From NCBI GenBank assembly GCA_023417735.1, contig JAEZEK010000238.1, forward strand, positions 1 to 6,327: a DNA stretch of 6,327 nt. Direction: 5' to 3'. Position numbers and translations under genes: made by a program. Below the pieces are notes generated by a model. It ran no database searches. It was given only the letters and a program-made list of their open reading frames with translations, and was not told where the DNA came from. The stretch is from Pseudomonadota bacterium (GTDB taxonomy: Bacteria > Pseudomonadota > Alphaproteobacteria > Rhizobiales > Afifellaceae). Shown here in pieces: positions 5,374 to 6,327 of this stretch; the stretch's first letter is position 1, and each line of letters begins with the position of its first letter.

Positions 5374-6327
5374 TCACCGGCCGTAGATGCGGTCGAGGAC
5401 CTCCGCGACCGCCACGAGCCGTTCCGCCTCCGGGTCGAACCGCGCTCCGGTCGCCCGCCCGCGCGCCCAGTCGGCCGCGGCACGGCCGCCCCATTCGTCG
5501 GGCGGCAGCGCGAGCGTCTCGCGCGCGGTGCCGCGGTAATGCTCGGCAGTGAAGTCGTAGAACGAGCCGTTCACGTTCGTGAGCGCCGCGCCGCCCTCCG
5601 TGCCGTAGAAGGCGGCGGAAATCACCGCGTCGCAGCCGGCCGGCAGGCGCCACGAACAGGCCAGCCGGACGACCGCCCCGGTTTCCAGGCCGAGCGTCGC
5701 CACCGCGTAGTCCTCGACCCGGCCGGGCGCCGGCCCGAGCCTCTCGCCGCCGGAGAAGAGGCTCGCCGAAGCCTCCGGCACCGCCGGAAAGCCGAGCGCC
5801 CACAAAGCGAGATCCACCAGGTGGACGCCGAGATCCATGACGCAGCCGCCGCCGGCGAGCGCGGGGTCGTAGAACCACGGCTTGTCCGGGCCGTAGGCGT
5901 TGTGGAACACGAGGTCGACGGCGTAGATCCGGCCGAGCGCGCCGGCCGCAATCAGATCCCGGATCCGCCGCATGCCCTCCGTATGGCGGTAGGATAGGTC
6001 GACGGCGAGGAGCCGGTCGGCGGCGCGCGCGGCGTCCACCACCGCCCTCGCCTCCGCAGCGGTGCGGCCGAGCGGCTTCTGGCAGAAGACGGCGATGCCG
6101 TTCTCGATCGCCCGGATCGACTGCTCGGCGTGGAGCGCGCTCGGCGTGGCGATGACGATGCCGTCGAGGTCGGCCCGGAGGAGATCGTCGAGCCCGCCTG
6201 CGAGCGCGGCATTCGGCGCAAGACGGGCTGCCTCCGCCGCCATCTCGGGAGACGCGTCGGCGATGGCGGCTACCTCGGCGGCGCCGGTGCGCACGATCGC
6301 CGCCATGCGGTGGCGGCCGATCCATCC
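5374..6327 (-). CDS. Gfo/Idh/MocA-family NAD(P)-dependent oxidoreductase, 5' end beyond window
   Basis: Proteins of this family oxidise or reduce sugars, inositols and related polyols with NAD(P). The frame stays open to the right edge: the seven codons before the internal ATG at 6306 read GWIGRHR, the second half of the family's G-x-G-x-x-G nucleotide-binding motif (usually GTGWIGRHR-like), so the true start is a few codons outside. The visible 317 residues show a Rossmann fold (EVAAIADAS, then GIVIATPSALHAEQ) and the catalytic-lysine motif as FCQKPLGR (Lys at visible residue 84, with Gln where Glu of EKP is usual). YRHTEGMRRIRDLIAAGALG follows, then the substrate-domain signature GGGCVMDLGVHLVDLALW with the conserved Asp and His. 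The C-terminus ends in a typical helix. The substrate cannot be assigned. It is on the same strand as the carboxylase run but separated by a 101-base gap with its own promoter candidate, so shared transcription is uncertain. Confidence 0.92.
   Translation of the reverse strand, partial: GWIGRHRMAAIVRTGAAEVAAIADASPEMAAEAARLAPNAALAGGLDDLLRADLDGIVIATPSALHAEQSIRAIENGIAVFCQKPLGRTAAEARAVVDAARAADRLLAVDLSYRHTEGMRRIRDLIAAGALGRIYAVDLVFHNAYGPDKPWFYDPALAGGGCVMDLGVHLVDLALWALGFPAVPEASASLFSGGERLGPAPGRVEDYAVATLGLETGAVVRLACSWRLPAGCDAVISAAFYGTEGGAALTNVNGSFYDFTAEHYRGTARETLALPPDEWGGRAAADWARGRATGARFDPEAERLVAVAEVLDRIYGR

Overview
The window is about 6.3 kb of chromosomal-looking DNA. Most of it is very GC-rich (for example 47 of 60 bases are G or C at 1021-1080) with dense, closely packed genes. 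The protein types (an NDP-forming acyl-CoA synthetase, an acyl-CoA carboxylase biotin carboxylase with its carrier, a Gfo/Idh/MocA dehydrogenase, a HigBA-type toxin-antitoxin remnant) and the base composition fit a high-GC proteobacterium, most likely an alphaproteobacterium. That assignment is an inference; no rRNA or other marker gene is present.

Layout. (1) 1-1683, plus strand: the 3' part of a fused NDP-forming acyl-CoA synthetase. The end of its ATP-grasp part is followed by the CoA-binding and phosphohistidine part. (2) 1709-2033, plus strand: a decayed HigBA toxin-antitoxin pair. The toxin has lost its N-terminal half and the antitoxin has lost its C-terminal DNA-binding half. (3) 2034-2756: a sharply lower-GC patch (22 of 60 at 2161-2220) carrying one minus-strand gene of unknown role. 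That protein has a recognisable PD-(D/E)XK nuclease-like core. (4) 2757-5272, minus strand: a gene set read from right to left, made of a 73-residue biotin carrier protein, a biotin carboxylase and a TrmB-type regulator. (5) 5374-6327, minus strand: a Gfo/Idh/MocA oxidoreductase whose first codons lie beyond the right edge.

How the parts may work together. The carrier protein and biotin carboxylase form the biotin-charging half of an acyl-CoA-type carboxylase. No carboxyltransferase is in the window, so the substrate cannot be named. A near-perfect dyad at 5319-5342 fills the spacer of a plausible sigma70-type promoter just upstream of the carrier gene. The TrmB-type regulator encoded at the end of the same strand run is an obvious candidate to bind it, although this is inference. 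The acyl-CoA synthetase across the toxin-antitoxin scar could supply acyl-CoA to such a carboxylase, but adjacency is the only evidence.

The most unusual part is 1684-2756. An orphan low-GC nuclease-like gene sits exactly where the antitoxin coding sequence breaks off, next to a headless toxin. It looks like an acquisition scar in a small accessory hotspot between two metabolic blocks.
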